Source: Streptomyces luteolus (GTDB lineage Bacteria; Actinomycetota; Actinomycetes; Streptomycetales; Streptomycetaceae). From it: a stretch of DNA of 64,000 nt. This document shows positions 51,254-60,730 of this stretch, piece after piece (positions within the stretch are counted from its first letter, which is position 1; every line of letters begins with the position of its first letter). Location of the stretch: positions 1 to 64,000 of the forward strand of contig NZ_JASCIS010000034.1 in assembly GCF_029968015.1 (NCBI RefSeq). Reading direction: 5' to 3'. The translations under genes were made by a program, and so were the position numbers. The notes beneath the pieces were generated by a model, which was not told the origin of the DNA, did no database searches, and saw only the letters and a program-made list of their open reading frames with translations.

Positions 51254-51326
51254 GCGAACGTAGCTCAGTTGGTAGAGCGCAACCTTGCCAAGGTTGAGGT
51301 CGCGAGTTCGAACCTCGTCGTTCGCT
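51254..51326 (+). tRNA. tRNA-Gly (GCC)
   Basis: A 73-nt canonical cloverleaf with anticodon GCC in loop TTGCCAA, D-loop GG and TTCGAAC T-loop. The first of two GCC glycine tRNAs in the window, 80 bp after the TCC gene. Confidence 0.95.
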
Positions 51327-51332
51327 CAGAGA

Positions 51333-51367
51333 ACGAAGGCCCCGGTCCAGCGGACCGGGGCCTTCGT
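51333..51367 (+). terminator. terminator of the tRNA-Gly pair
   Basis: ACGAAGGCCCCGGTCC at 51333-51348 pairs perfectly with its complement at 51352-51367 around a 3-nt loop, seven bases after the tRNA. Confidence 0.88.
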
Positions 51368-51483
51368 CGTGTCCCAGTCGTGTGCGCCTCCCAGTCGTGC
51401 GCGCGTCCCGTCTGACATTTGTCATGCACGCTCGTGACAGCGCGCACTGCCACCGGCCCGGCGCCCGCGAAATGCTTGAGCAT

Positions 51484-52455
51484 ATGAACACCGATGACCA
51501 CGTGATCGAAGTCACTGATCTGCGTCGTGTGTACGGGGGCGGTTTCGAGGCCGTACGGGGAGTCTCCTTCGCCGTCGGCCGCGGCGAACTCTTCGCCCTG
51601 CTCGGCACCAACGGCGCGGGCAAGACCTCCACCGTCGAACTGCTCGAAGGCCTGGCCCGGCCCTCCGGGGGACGGGTGCGGGTGCTCGGGCACGACCCGT
51701 ACGCCGAGCGCGGCCGCGTACGCCCCCGGATCGGCGTGATGCTGCAGGAGGGCGGCTTTCCCTCCGAGCTGACCGTCGGCGAGGCCGTCCGCATGTGGGC
51801 CGGGTGCACCAGCGGCTCCAGGCCCACGGGAGAGGCCCTGGAACTCGTCGGCCTGGGCCACCGGGCCCGCGTACGCGTCAAGCAGCTGTCCGGCGGCGAG
51901 AAGCGGCGGCTCGACCTCGCGCTCGCCCTGCTCGGACGGCCCGAGGTGCTCTTCCTCGACGAACCCACCACCGGTCTCGACGCCGAAGGGCGCGTGGAGA
52001 CCTGGGAGTTGGTGCGGGCCCTTCGCGCCTCCGGCACCACCGTGCTGCTCACCACGCACTACCTCGAAGAGGCCGAGTCGCTCGCCGACCGGCTCGCGAT
52101 CATGCACGCCGGGCAGCTCGCCGTGAGCGGCACACCCGCCGAGGTCACCGCCGCGCAGCCGTCCCAGATCAGCTTCGAGCTGCCCGACGGCTACCACCTC
52201 GGCGATCTGCCGCCGCTCGGCGCGCTCGGCGTCACCGCGCACGAGACGGAGGGGCGGAACGTGAAGCTCCGTACCGACGCGCTCCAACAGGCCGCCACCC
52301 AGCTGCTGTTGTGGGCGCGGGACGCCGGTGTGGAGCTGCGCGGACTCGATGTGCGGTCCGCCTCGCTGGAAGAGGCCTTCCTGCGGATCGCGCGGGACGT
52401 CAAGCAGGAAGCACGGGACGCCCGTGGACCCCGGGACAAGGAGAAGGTGGCATGA
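51484..52455 (+). CDS. ABC transporter ATP-binding protein
   Basis: This 323-aa ATPase subunit has Walker A LLGTNGAGKTSTVELL (near 37), Q-loop VMLQEGGFP, signature LSGGEKRRLDLALAL, Walker B VLFLDEPTTGLD and the switch His in LTTHYLEEAE. The C-terminal 100 residues are the extra domain of drug/lipid exporters of the DrrA/CcmA group. It drives the ABC-2 permease encoded next, with which it overlaps by four bases. ATG 51484 (or 51472) is the likely start. Substrate unknown; coupling to a two-component system suggests envelope-stress export. Confidence 0.93.
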   Translation: MNTDDHVIEVTDLRRVYGGGFEAVRGVSFAVGRGELFALLGTNGAGKTSTVELLEGLARPSGGRVRVLGHDPYAERGRVRPRIGVMLQEGGFPSELTVGEAVRMWAGCTSGSRPTGEALELVGLGHRARVRVKQLSGGEKRRLDLALALLGRPEVLFLDEPTTGLDAEGRVETWELVRALRASGTTVLLTTHYLEEAESLADRLAIMHAGQLAVSGTPAEVTAAQPSQISFELPDGYHLGDLPPLGALGVTAHETEGRNVKLRTDALQQAATQLLLWARDAGVELRGLDVRSASLEEAFLRIARDVKQEARDARGPRDKEKVA

Positions 52456-53282
52456 GCGCCGCGACCACGACCGCAGGACCGACCGCAGGACCGACCGCAG
52501 GACCGTCCGCAGGACCGGGCACGACCGCCGCGGGGCGCCTCGCGGCCCTGGGGAAGGCCGAGTTGACGCTGCTCGGCCGCAGCAAGGGCATGCTCGTCAC
52601 CGCGCTCGTCATCCCGCTGGTGCTCCCGCTGAGCGTCCAGCAGACGCTCAAGGGCGACATCCTGGAGAAGGCCGGGCTCAGCATGGGCACCGCCATGCTC
52701 ACCGCCGGCATCGGCTTCGCGATGCTCTTCGCGGTGTACGCGGCGCTCGTCAACATCTACGTCGCCCGCCGCGAGGAACTCGTCCTCAAGCGGCTGCGCA
52801 CCGGCGAACTGCTCGACCGGGAGATCCTCGCCGGGACCGCGCTGCCCGCCGCCCTCATCGGGCTCGTGCAGTGCGTCGTCGTGGCCGTCGCGTGCACGGC
52901 GCTCATCGACCTGGAGGCGCCCAAGGCCCTCCATCTGGCCGTCCTGGGCGTGCTGTTGGGGATCGTGCTGATGGTGGCGCTCGGCGCGGTGACGGCCGCG
53001 TTCAGCCGCACCGCGGAGAGCGCGCAGGTCAGCAGCCTGCCGCTGATGTTCGTCTCGATGATCGGCTCCGGCATGACCGTGCCCTTCGAGATCTTCCCGG
53101 ACCGCCTGGCCTCCGTACTGGAGCTGCTGCCCCTGTCCCCCGCGATCCGGCTCGTGCGCGGCGGCTGGACCGGGGAGCTCTCCGCGTACGAGGCACTCGG
53201 TGCCGTCGCCACGGCGGTGGCCTGGGTGGTGCTCGCGGTGTTTGCTGTACAGCGGTGGTTCCGGTGGGAACCGCGGCACTGA
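52452..53282 (+). CDS. ABC-2 type transporter permease
   Basis: This 276-aa permease has a Thr/Ala/Gly/Pro-rich cytoplasmic start (TAGP repeats) and six membrane helices. It contains the ABC-2 loop NIYVARREELVLKRLRTGEL and the conserved segment LPLMFVSMIGSGMTVPFEIFP. Together with the preceding ATPase it forms an exporter. ATG 52452 overlaps the ATPase stop (ATGA). The repeats in the N-terminus come from 12-bp DNA repeats at about 52470-52518. Confidence 0.92.
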   Translation: MSAATTTAGPTAGPTAGPSAGPGTTAAGRLAALGKAELTLLGRSKGMLVTALVIPLVLPLSVQQTLKGDILEKAGLSMGTAMLTAGIGFAMLFAVYAALVNIYVARREELVLKRLRTGELLDREILAGTALPAALIGLVQCVVVAVACTALIDLEAPKALHLAVLGVLLGIVLMVALGAVTAAFSRTAESAQVSSLPLMFVSMIGSGMTVPFEIFPDRLASVLELLPLSPAIRLVRGGWTGELSAYEALGAVATAVAWVVLAVFAVQRWFRWEPRH

Positions 53283-53289
53283 GCGGGGA

Positions 53290-54705
53290 GTGAGTGGGAC
53301 GGTGTTCGTGCGGGTCAGGAAGTTGCGGGTCAGGAAGTGGCGTGAGGGCAGTGCCCTGGACCGGGTCGACCTCTACACGCGCGCGACCGTGTACCTCCTG
53401 GTCTGGGCCGCCGTCCCCGCCGTGATCGCCCTGTCGGTGACGCGGCCGGTGCGGGCGAAGGCCCCGGCGGTGCTGATCGCCGTCGTGATCCTGATCGCGC
53501 TCGGGGTGGGCTGTCTGGCGATCCGGCTGATCCGGAAGGCGTTCCTCCAGTATCTGGGGGTCGCGGACGTGCCCCGCCGGGAGGTGCAGGTGGGGGCCGC
53601 GCTCACCGGCGCCCTGCTCGTGGGCCTGCTCGCACTCGGCGGGCTCGCCGGGATGGCGAAGTACCCGATGCTGACGACGGCCCTCGGCTGCGCCACCATG
53701 CCGTTCCTCTGCGCCTACGCCCTGATCGTCCCGGTGCGTACGGCCGTCAAGCGGATCCTCGCGCTGAACGCAGTGCTGTGCGCGGCCGTGTGGCTGATGA
53801 GCGGGAGCGCTCCGCTGACGGCGGCCGCGCTGATCTCCCTCACCTTCGCGGGCGGCTGGATGTCGATGACCGTGCGCTGCTCGGGCTGGGTCCTCGGGGT
53901 GATGTACGAGCTGCGCGAGGCCCGCGACATCGAGACCCGCCTGGCCGTCGCCGAGGAGCGGCTGCGGTTCGGGCGCGACCTGCACGACGTGCTCGGCCGC
54001 AACCTCGCCGTGGTCGCCCTCAAAAGCGAGCTCGCCGTGCAGCTGGCCCGGCGCGGCCGGCCCGAGGCGGTGGAGCAGATGATCGAGGTCCAGCGGATCG
54101 CCCAGGAGTCGCAGCGCGAGGTCCGCGAGGTCGTACGCGGCTACCGCGAGACCGGACTCGGCGCCGAACTCGCGGGTGCGCAGGGCGTGTTGAAGGCCGC
54201 CGGGATCGACTGCCGGGTGTTCGGCGCGGAGGCCGCCGACGCTCTGCCACCGGCCGTGCACGCGGCGCTCGGCTGGGTCGTCAGGGAGGCCGCCACGAAC
54301 GTACTGCGGCACGGGGACGCGGAGCGCTGCACGGTGGCCCTGCGCGTGACCGACGACGACGGCCCCACCGCGATCCTGACGGTCGAGAACGACGGCGTCC
54401 GGCACCGGTCCGCGCCGCCCGGCACCTCGCGCGGCTCGGGCCTCGTGGGCCTGCGCGAGCGGCTCTCCGGCGTGGCCGGCGCCCTGGAGGCGGGCCCGAC
54501 CGGGGACGGCCACTTCCGCCTTACGGCCGAGGTGCCGCTGACCGGCGCCGCGGCCACGATCGGGACGACCCCGGGAGCCCCGGGAGCCCCGGCAGCACCG
54601 GCAGCACCGGCAGCACCGGCAGCACCGGCAGCACCGGCAGCACCGGCAGCACCGAACGCGCAGAACGCGCAGAAAGCACAGAAGGCACGAGAGGAATCCC
54701 GGTGA
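53290..54705 (+). CDS. sensor histidine kinase (HisKA_3 / NarL-type partner)
   Basis: This kinase of about 471 aa has six membrane helices without a large external domain (residues about 25-190), the DesK/LiaS style of intramembrane sensing. The HisKA_3 phospho-acceptor is the His in RFGRDLHDVLGRNLAVVALK (near 231). The ATPase N-box VREAATNVLRHG and a G-box SGLVGLRERL follow. The C-terminus is a low-complexity Ala-Pro tail from 9-bp repeats. The start is uncertain: GTG 53290, 53302 or 53308 all fit. It overlaps the response regulator gene by four bases. Confidence 0.9.
   Translation: MSGTVFVRVRKLRVRKWREGSALDRVDLYTRATVYLLVWAAVPAVIALSVTRPVRAKAPAVLIAVVILIALGVGCLAIRLIRKAFLQYLGVADVPRREVQVGAALTGALLVGLLALGGLAGMAKYPMLTTALGCATMPFLCAYALIVPVRTAVKRILALNAVLCAAVWLMSGSAPLTAAALISLTFAGGWMSMTVRCSGWVLGVMYELREARDIETRLAVAEERLRFGRDLHDVLGRNLAVVALKSELAVQLARRGRPEAVEQMIEVQRIAQESQREVREVVRGYRETGLGAELAGAQGVLKAAGIDCRVFGAEAADALPPAVHAALGWVVREAATNVLRHGDAERCTVALRVTDDDGPTAILTVENDGVRHRSAPPGTSRGSGLVGLRERLSGVAGALEAGPTGDGHFRLTAEVPLTGAAATIGTTPGAPGAPAAPAAPAAPAAPAAPAAPAAPNAQNAQKAQKAREESR
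54595..54655. repeat. 9-bp tandem repeat in kinase 3' end
   Basis: About seven copies of CCGGCAGCA encode the APA tail of the histidine kinase; flanking it are further imperfect repeats (GGAGCCCCG before, CAGAACGCG after). Confidence 0.88.
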
Positions 54706-55313
54706 CGCCCGTACGCGTACTGCTCGCCGACGACGAGCATCTGATCCGGGGAGCGCTGGCCGCACTGCTCGCACTGGAGGACGACCTGAGCGTGGTCGCC
54801 GAGGCCGCCTCTGGCCCGGAGGCGCTCGCCATGGCGCGGGCGCACCGGCCGGACGTCGCGGTCCTCGATCTGCAGATGCCGGGCGCCGACGGTGTGATGG
54901 TGGCCACATCTCTGCGGTCCGAACTCCCGGACTGCCGCACCATGATCGTGACCAGCCACGGCCGTCCCGGACACCTCAAGCGGGCCCTCGAAGCGGGGGT
55001 GCGCGGCTTCGTACCGAAGACCGTCAGCGCGCGGCGGCTCGCCGAGATCATCCGTACCGTCCATGCCGGAAACCGTTATGTGGACCCGGAGTTGGCTGCC
55101 GACGCGATCACCTCGGGGGACTCTCCGCTGACCGCGCGGGAGGCCGAGGTGCTGGAGTTCGCGGCCGACGGAGCGCCCGTCGCGGAGATCGCGGAGCGGG
55201 CCGCGCTGTCGCAGGGAACGGTCCGCAACTACCTCTCGTCCGCCGTCTCGAAGCTCTCCGCCGAGAATCGTCATGCGGCAGTGCGCATCGCACGCGAGCG
55301 AGGTTGGCTATAG
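54702..55313 (+). CDS. LuxR/NarL family response regulator
   Basis: This 203-aa regulator has a receiver domain with acidic pocket LLADDEH, phospho-acceptor Asp in VAVLDLQMPG (near 55), Thr in TMIVTSHG and Lys in GFVPKTVSA. A LuxR-type helix-turn-helix follows (LTAREAEVLEFAADG, LSQGTVRNYLSSAVSKL). It is the cognate partner of the kinase just upstream (GTGA overlap), and the pair most likely controls the ABC exporter in the same operon. Confidence 0.95.
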   Translation: MTPVRVLLADDEHLIRGALAALLALEDDLSVVAEAASGPEALAMARAHRPDVAVLDLQMPGADGVMVATSLRSELPDCRTMIVTSHGRPGHLKRALEAGVRGFVPKTVSARRLAEIIRTVHAGNRYVDPELAADAITSGDSPLTAREAEVLEFAADGAPVAEIAERAALSQGTVRNYLSSAVSKLSAENRHAAVRIARERGWL

Positions 55314-55342
55314 TGGAGGTGCACCGACGCGGTGCACGCCTT

Positions 55343-55415
55343 GCGGACGTAGCTCAGTTGGTAGAGCGCAACCTTGCCAAGGTTGAGGTCGCCAGTTCGA
55401 ACCTGGTCGTCCGCT
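55343..55415 (+). tRNA. tRNA-Gly (GCC), second copy
   Basis: A 73-nt canonical cloverleaf with anticodon GCC, almost identical to the one at 51254-51326 but with compensated acceptor (GCGGACG/CGTCCGC) and T-stem changes. Confidence 0.95.
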
Positions 55416-55421
55416 CTTGAT

Positions 55422-55454
55422 CGAAGCCCCGGCGCCATCGGCGCCGGGGCTTCG
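55422..55454 (+). terminator. terminator after tRNA-Gly
   Basis: CGAAGCCCCGGCGCC at 55422-55436 pairs perfectly with GGCGCCGGGGCTTCG at 55440-55454 around a 3-nt loop. It lies between the convergent tRNA and purC genes and may serve both. Confidence 0.88.
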
Positions 55455-55480
55455 TCGTTCAGCCTCCGTCGTTCACGGCC

Positions 55481-56377
55481 TCACCAGGAAGTACCGGTGA
55501 GCTTCTCGTACGCCTCGATGTACTTGGCGCGGGTCCGCTCCACCACCTCCGCGGGCAGCGCGGGCGGCGGCTGCTCGCTCCCGCGGTCCCAGCCGGAGGC
55601 GGGCGAGGTCAGCCAGTCCCGGACGTACTGCTTGTCGTACGAGGGCTGCGCGCGGCCCGGCTCCCAGGTCGCGGCCGGCCAGAAGCGCGAGGAGTCCGGC
55701 GTGAGGACCTCGTCGGCGATCACCAACTCCGTACCGTCGAAGCCGAACTCGAACTTGGTGTCCGCGAGCAGGATGCCGCGCTCCCGGGCGATGTCGCGGG
55801 CCCTGCCGTACACGTCCAGGGTCGTGCGGCGCAGCTGGGCGGCGGTCTCCGCGCCGACCTGGCGGGCCACCTCCTCGTAGCTGACGTTCTCGTCGTGCTC
55901 GCCGACCTCGGCCTTCGTGGCGGGCGTGAAGATCGGCGCGGGCAGCTCGGAGCCGTCGACGAGGCCCTCGGGCAGAGCGAGGCCGCAGACGGTGCGGGAC
56001 TGCTCGTACTCGACGAGTCCCGAACCCGTGAGGTAGCCGCGCGCGACGCACTCCACCGGGATCATCTTCAGCGACTTGCAGACCAGGGTGCGGCCCGCCC
56101 AGTCGGCCGGGGCGCCCTCGGGCAGCTCCGTGGAGAGCACGTGGTTGGGCACCAGGTCGGTGAGCTGGTCGAACCACCAGAGCGACAGCTTCGTGAGCAC
56201 CCGCCCCTTGTCGGGGATCACGCTGGGCAGCACCCAGTCGTACGCGGACATGCGGTCGCTGGCGACCATCACGAGGTCGCCCGCCTCGTTCTGGTACAGC
56301 TCGCGCACCTTGCCGGTGTGCAGATGCACCAGACCCGGAACCTCGATCGGCTCGGGCTTTTCAACGAATCCGGACAC
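55481..56377 (-). CDS. purC: phosphoribosylaminoimidazole-succinocarboxamide synthase
   Basis: This 298-aa enzyme joins CAIR and aspartate with ATP to give SAICAR. Typical segments are HTGKVRELYQ (near 19), SDRMSAYDWVLPSVIPDKGR, VECVARGYLTGSG and ADTKFEFGFDGTELVIADE. The length matches the family. GTG 56377 has GGGGAGG four bases upstream. It is a single-gene unit facing the second tRNA-Gly(GCC). Confidence 0.97.
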   Translation of the reverse strand: MSGFVEKPEPIEVPGLVHLHTGKVRELYQNEAGDLVMVASDRMSAYDWVLPSVIPDKGRVLTKLSLWWFDQLTDLVPNHVLSTELPEGAPADWAGRTLVCKSLKMIPVECVARGYLTGSGLVEYEQSRTVCGLALPEGLVDGSELPAPIFTPATKAEVGEHDENVSYEEVARQVGAETAAQLRRTTLDVYGRARDIARERGILLADTKFEFGFDGTELVIADEVLTPDSSRFWPAATWEPGRAQPSYDKQYVRDWLTSPASGWDRGSEQPPPALPAEVVERTRAKYIEAYEKLTGTSW

Positions 56378-56476
56378 GGTTCCTCCCCGTGGTTTTGGCC
56401 AATGCCTGCATTCTCCCGTACGCGGGGGGCTGCTTTCGGCCAGGGGCGGGGCGGGCACTGTTGTGCGGCCGGGGTG

Positions 56477-58111
56477 TCAGTCTCGCTTGCAGATGCGGTC
56501 GAGGAGGTTGGCCGTGGCGCGCTGGATGCGGGCATCGACGTGGCCGGGGCGGTCCAGGGCCGGGGACCAGGCGAAGGTGCCGGAGGCGAAGACCAGGGCG
56601 CCGGAGGGGGCGCGGTAGAGCGAGGTCTCCTGGTGGCGGAGGACCCCTTCGCCGTCCTCGTACGGGGAGTGGGCGAGGAGGATGCGGCCGCGGTGCTCGG
56701 GGAGGGCGGTCCGCGGGAAGTAGCGGTCGGCCTCCCCGGCGACCAGGCCCTCCAGCTCATCGCCCTCGTGCGCCCCGGTCGCCTCCCACAGCCAGTGCTC
56801 GGCGTTGCGCACGATCAGCGGGGCGGGCTCGGGTACGCGGCCCGCGTACTGGATGCCGAGGAGCTGCTGCTCGGCCCGGTCCACCTCGCGCCACAGGGCG
56901 GGGCGGCCGGGGCCTCTGCGCTTGCGGCAGGTCAGCAGCCGGTCGGGCACGCCGGACGGGGAAGGGCTCAACTCCACCTGCCAGTACATGGTGTTGGCGG
57001 AGAGGAAGACCAGGGACGTGCCGCCGTCTCTGGCCTGCTCGGCGGTGCGGCGCATCGGCACCGACCAGTACTCGTCGTGGCCGGGGAAGACCAGGCCGCG
57101 GTAGCGCGCGGGGTCGACGCGGCCCGCGTGCAGGTCGCGGGCGTCGGCGTACGCCAGGTCGTATCCGTACCGCTCGGCCCAGCGGATGAAGTCGTACGCG
57201 TGGCCCACGTGCAGGGGGAGGCCCGCGCCCGCGTACGGCCGGTCGAAGGAGACCGTGGCGGCGGCCTCGCTCTCGCCGAGCAGCCGCCCCTCATCGTCCC
57301 AGGCGTGGTAGAGGCTGGCGCCGGTCCGGCCGTCCTCGGGGTAGAGGTTGTACGCCTGCCACGTGATGTCCGGGAGGAGCAGGAGCAGGTCGGCCGGGCG
57401 GTCGTCGCGGACGGTGAAGGGGATGTGCGAGCGGTATCCGTCGGCGGTGGTGAGGACCGCCACGTACGCCCCGACGTTCCAGTGGCTCGGGATCTGCAGG
57501 CGCCAGGAGAGCCACCAGTGGTGGCAGGAGACCGTGCGGTCCGCGGTGAGCGGGGGCGGCTGGACGATGCCGGAGAGGCGCGGGCTGGTGGTGATCTTCG
57601 CGGCGCCGTCGCCGGCGTAGTGCCCGATGCGGTAGACGTCGACGCCGAACTCCTGCGGCGGGTCGACCGTCACGTGGAAGTCGATCGCCTCCCCGGGCGC
57701 CACCGCTCCGGTCGACGTGAAGCCTTTGATCTGCCGGTGCACGTCGTCGGCGGTGCGCGGACCGGCCGTCGCCGTGCTGCGGGGGTGCGGGATCTCGGGT
57801 GCCCTGCGGGTGGCGGTGTGCGCCTCGGCGGGCTGCGTCCCGGCGGGCTGCTGCGTCTCTCCGGGCTGCGTCTCTACGGGCCGCGCGGGGGCGAGGTCCA
57901 CGTACCAGGGGACGACCTTGCCGGTGTCGTCGAAGTAGTGCTCGCTGCCGCGCAGCCAGGGCAGCGGGCCCTGGCCGAAGGGGTCGGTGACGCCGTGCGC
58001 GAGCGCGCCGGACTCCCAGCGCGGGATCGGCCGCTTCGGGCCTCGGGTCTCCGAGGCTTGCTGCTGTGTCTGATGCTGTGCCTCGTGCGGTGTCTCCCGC
58101 TCCGTCCCCAT
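56477..58111 (-). CDS. N,N-dimethylformamidase beta-subunit-like protein
   Basis: This 544-aa protein carries the C-terminal domain of the N,N-dimethylformamidase large subunit. Typical segments are VDVYRIGHYAGDGA, TWQAYNLYPEDGRTGASLYHA, VSFDRPYAGAG, LVFPGHDEYWSVPMR and SANTMYWQVEL. Nothing else of the dimethylformamidase operon is near, so the substrate may be a different formamide or amide, or the protein may have another role. The first 120 residues are low-complexity. ATG 58111 follows AAGGGGGG. No signal peptide is seen. Confidence 0.82.
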   Translation of the reverse strand: MGTERETPHEAQHQTQQQASETRGPKRPIPRWESGALAHGVTDPFGQGPLPWLRGSEHYFDDTGKVVPWYVDLAPARPVETQPGETQQPAGTQPAEAHTATRRAPEIPHPRSTATAGPRTADDVHRQIKGFTSTGAVAPGEAIDFHVTVDPPQEFGVDVYRIGHYAGDGAAKITTSPRLSGIVQPPPLTADRTVSCHHWWLSWRLQIPSHWNVGAYVAVLTTADGYRSHIPFTVRDDRPADLLLLLPDITWQAYNLYPEDGRTGASLYHAWDDEGRLLGESEAAATVSFDRPYAGAGLPLHVGHAYDFIRWAERYGYDLAYADARDLHAGRVDPARYRGLVFPGHDEYWSVPMRRTAEQARDGGTSLVFLSANTMYWQVELSPSPSGVPDRLLTCRKRRGPGRPALWREVDRAEQQLLGIQYAGRVPEPAPLIVRNAEHWLWEATGAHEGDELEGLVAGEADRYFPRTALPEHRGRILLAHSPYEDGEGVLRHQETSLYRAPSGALVFASGTFAWSPALDRPGHVDARIQRATANLLDRICKRD

Positions 58112-58420
58112 GGCGCCCCCCTTCTTCGCTCCCTCGGGTTCTGCGTTTTTTGCGGATTGTGACTATGGCTGCGACTGCTGCTGCGATCTAGCGTGCGGTT
58201 CTGCGGTCTGCGATCTGCGTTTCCCGGTCGCCGTCCAGCGGGTGTGCGTCTGGCCTGCGCCAGGCCTGCTTCCGGCCTTCGTCGGCCGTGCACAGCACAT
58301 CACATCACGCATGCGCACCGTCACCCTTCGTCGCGAAATTCAGGGTTTCTCAGGGGTGTTGGGGGCATATCGGGGCTTGTACCCCGACGGCTGACACGGT
58401 CTGCGCCGGGTCTGCACGGC
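58112..58420. other. intergenic region, nothing recognised
   Basis: This 309-bp gap between two minus-strand genes is somewhat T-rich (58130-58200) and must contain the promoter of the dimethylformamidase-like gene. No gene, hairpin of note or repeat was found. Confidence 0.5.
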
Positions 58421-60451
58421 CTACACCAGGCGTACCGGCTTCTCCGGGCGCACGCCCAGCTCCTTCAGCCAGCCGCGCAGCGGCTCCGGGTCCCCGTCCT
58501 CCACGAGGCTCTGCACGCGGGGCGTGAGGTCCACGGCACGCTCACCGGAGACGAGCAGCGTGGGCCCGTCCAGCCAGTCGAGGCCGGGCGCGGCACCCGC
58601 GGTGTCGACGGCAGCGCAGCAGATCATCGCCAGCACGTGATCCGTGAGCAACTCGCGGCCCGAGCGCGGCGGTTGCAGCGGGAAGAGCGGCAACTGACCG
58701 TCGCTCCACAGGGCTTCGTCCGGCCCGCCCCCGGGTGCCGCGGGTACCGGAACGGCTGCCTCCTCCCGCGCCACCTCAGCGGTGAGCCGCGCGGCCAGAG
58801 CAGCGGTCTCGGCCGACTCCGGCACCTCCAGCGGGGGGTCGGGGAAGGTCGCGGTGTCGGCCTCGGCGAGGTCGGGCTTGGCCCGCGTACCGACGGCGGA
58901 GGTGGAGGTGGAGGCGGAGGCGGAGGCGGCCGAAGCGGGTGCCGGGGCGCCGATGGAGGCTGTGCTGCCGTTCGGCCCGGTGCCGGGGGACGCGGTTCTG
59001 GGGGCTGCCGTGCTCGGTCCGGCGCCGGTCGGTCTCGCTGCCAGGTGTTCCATGATCCGGGCGAGCGTGGGCGGCTCGGGGTCGCCCTTCGCCGTACTCG
59101 CACCGCTTGCATCCGTGCTCGCACCGCGTGCGTCCGCACTCGCAGCGCGTGCGTCCGTGCTCGCACCGCGTGCGTCCGCACTCGCAGCGCGTGCGTCCGT
59201 GCTCGTGGTGGCCGCGTCCGCACCGGCCGCGTCCGTGCTGCGTACGCCCAGGTCGTTCAGTACGCGATGGAGGCGGGCGGCGTCCGTGCGCCACTTCCGG
59301 TCGACGACCTCCTCCGGATACTCCTGCCAGCCGACCGGCGCCCAGTCCGGCCCCCGCTCGGCGGGCCCGCCATGGAAGAGGCGGGCGGCGAGCAGCGACG
59401 TGGCCTCGTCCACCACGCCCGGCTCCTCGAGGAGGTCACAGGCGGGGCGCTCACCCAGCCGGGAGGCGAAGCCCTCCGCGAGGCGGTCGCGCCGGGACAG
59501 CTCGGTCAGGGCGGCGACCACTCCGGCGTCCAGGCGATCCGGCCAGCGGCCCATGCGCCAGGCGGGCAGCGCGACCCTGGTGAGCAGCCGGTCCCAGCCC
59601 GCGTACGCCAGGCCCACCTGCTCCTGGGCGACGATCCGCAGGCCGTAGTCCACCGACTTCGCGCGCTCCGCGGCGGCTGCGGCGACGCCGCGCTCCATCT
59701 CGGCGGCGTGCCCGCGGCAGGCCCGCAGCAGCAGCCGGGAGACCCAGCCGACCCCGGCCAGGACGACTCGCGGCACCGAACCCCGGCCCGGCTTCGAGGC
59801 CACGGCGACCGCCGCGTCCAGACCTCGCACGAAGCGCCGGGCCGCCGCTATGTCGGGGTGGGCGGAGGGTCCCGTACCGGCCACGACGGGGGCCAGGACC
59901 GCGCGCAGCTCGGCGACCCGCATCCACCACAGGAAGGGCGAGCCGATGACGAGCACGGGCGCGGGCGGCACCGGGGCGGTCCCTTCGGCTGTCCGGGAGC
60001 CGGAATCCGCGGTGCAGCGGTCGGACGGCGAGCCCTCGACGGCGGTGCGGGGCGGGCCGTGAGCCGGGTGCGTACGGTCCTCCAGCCAGCTGTCGCAGTC
60101 GGGCGTGAGCGCTATGGCGGAGGGCGCGGGGACCTCCAGCCGGTCCGCGAGATCGCGCACCAGGCGGTACAGATCCGGGGCGGACTCCTCCGCGATCGGG
60201 ACCGTGGGACTGACGGCCGGCCGCGCGCGGGCCACCACGAGGGCGACGCCCGCCGCGGCGAGCAGCACGAGCAGCGCGGCGCCCGTCACGATCCACCGGA
60301 CGACGTCCCAACTCCCGCCGCCGATACGGCCGGTGACGCCTCCGGCCAACAGCACCACGGCCACAGCCGCGGGCAGCACGGCCACCGCGATCGCCCGGCT
60401 GCGCACCCGCAGCACGGCCAGCGCACGGAAGCGCGCCGCCTGCGCGCCCAT
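58421..60451 (-). CDS. catalytically inactive M48-peptidase-like membrane protein
   Basis: This 676-aa protein starts with two membrane helices (about 20-42 and 52-74). It then follows the M48 pattern seen in actinobacterial HtpX-like proteins: PDLYRLVRDLADRLEVPAPS, then VLVIGSPFLWWMRVAELRAV. Where an active enzyme has HExxH, this one reads LAPVVAGTG, so zinc binding is lost. A later helix region (SVDYGLRIVAQEQVGLAYAG) corresponds to the usual E-A-D zone without the Glu. The C-terminal half has Ala/Asp/Ser repeats. ATG 60451 has GGAGG five bases upstream; GTG 60478 is an alternative. Function unknown. Confidence 0.72.
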   Translation of the reverse strand: MGAQAARFRALAVLRVRSRAIAVAVLPAAVAVVLLAGGVTGRIGGGSWDVVRWIVTGAALLVLLAAAGVALVVARARPAVSPTVPIAEESAPDLYRLVRDLADRLEVPAPSAIALTPDCDSWLEDRTHPAHGPPRTAVEGSPSDRCTADSGSRTAEGTAPVPPAPVLVIGSPFLWWMRVAELRAVLAPVVAGTGPSAHPDIAAARRFVRGLDAAVAVASKPGRGSVPRVVLAGVGWVSRLLLRACRGHAAEMERGVAAAAAERAKSVDYGLRIVAQEQVGLAYAGWDRLLTRVALPAWRMGRWPDRLDAGVVAALTELSRRDRLAEGFASRLGERPACDLLEEPGVVDEATSLLAARLFHGGPAERGPDWAPVGWQEYPEEVVDRKWRTDAARLHRVLNDLGVRSTDAAGADAATTSTDARAASADARGASTDARAASADARGASTDASGASTAKGDPEPPTLARIMEHLAARPTGAGPSTAAPRTASPGTGPNGSTASIGAPAPASAASASASTSTSAVGTRAKPDLAEADTATFPDPPLEVPESAETAALAARLTAEVAREEAAVPVPAAPGGGPDEALWSDGQLPLFPLQPPRSGRELLTDHVLAMICCAAVDTAGAAPGLDWLDGPTLLVSGERAVDLTPRVQSLVEDGDPEPLRGWLKELGVRPEKPVRLV
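59096..59220. repeat. 42-bp in-frame tandem repeat
   Basis: Units around GCACCGCGTGCGTCCGCACT plus CGCAGCGCGTGCGTCCGTGC repeat nearly three times. They encode STDARAASADARGA repeats in the M48-like protein, and the unit keeps the frame. Confidence 0.85.
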
Positions 60452-60730
60452 CTCGCCCTCCATACCGGTTCCGGACACGGCCGGACGTCACCCCCTCTGC
60501 CCTGCGACGGCTTTGCTCACTCCCCCACTGTGGCACCCACCACTGACATCGCAATGCCGGTGGGCCAAGTGCCGGAATGCTTGCGCCGCACCCTAGTTGG
60601 GGCCTCGGGGCACGTCAGCCGGATGGGCCACCGGTCACTCGATGGAATGGCTTTGGCTAAAGGTGGGTGACGATCACGGCCCCGATCGGGCGTCAGATCG
60701 GATCCGGCTCGCGAGAGGCGCACGCGGGGC

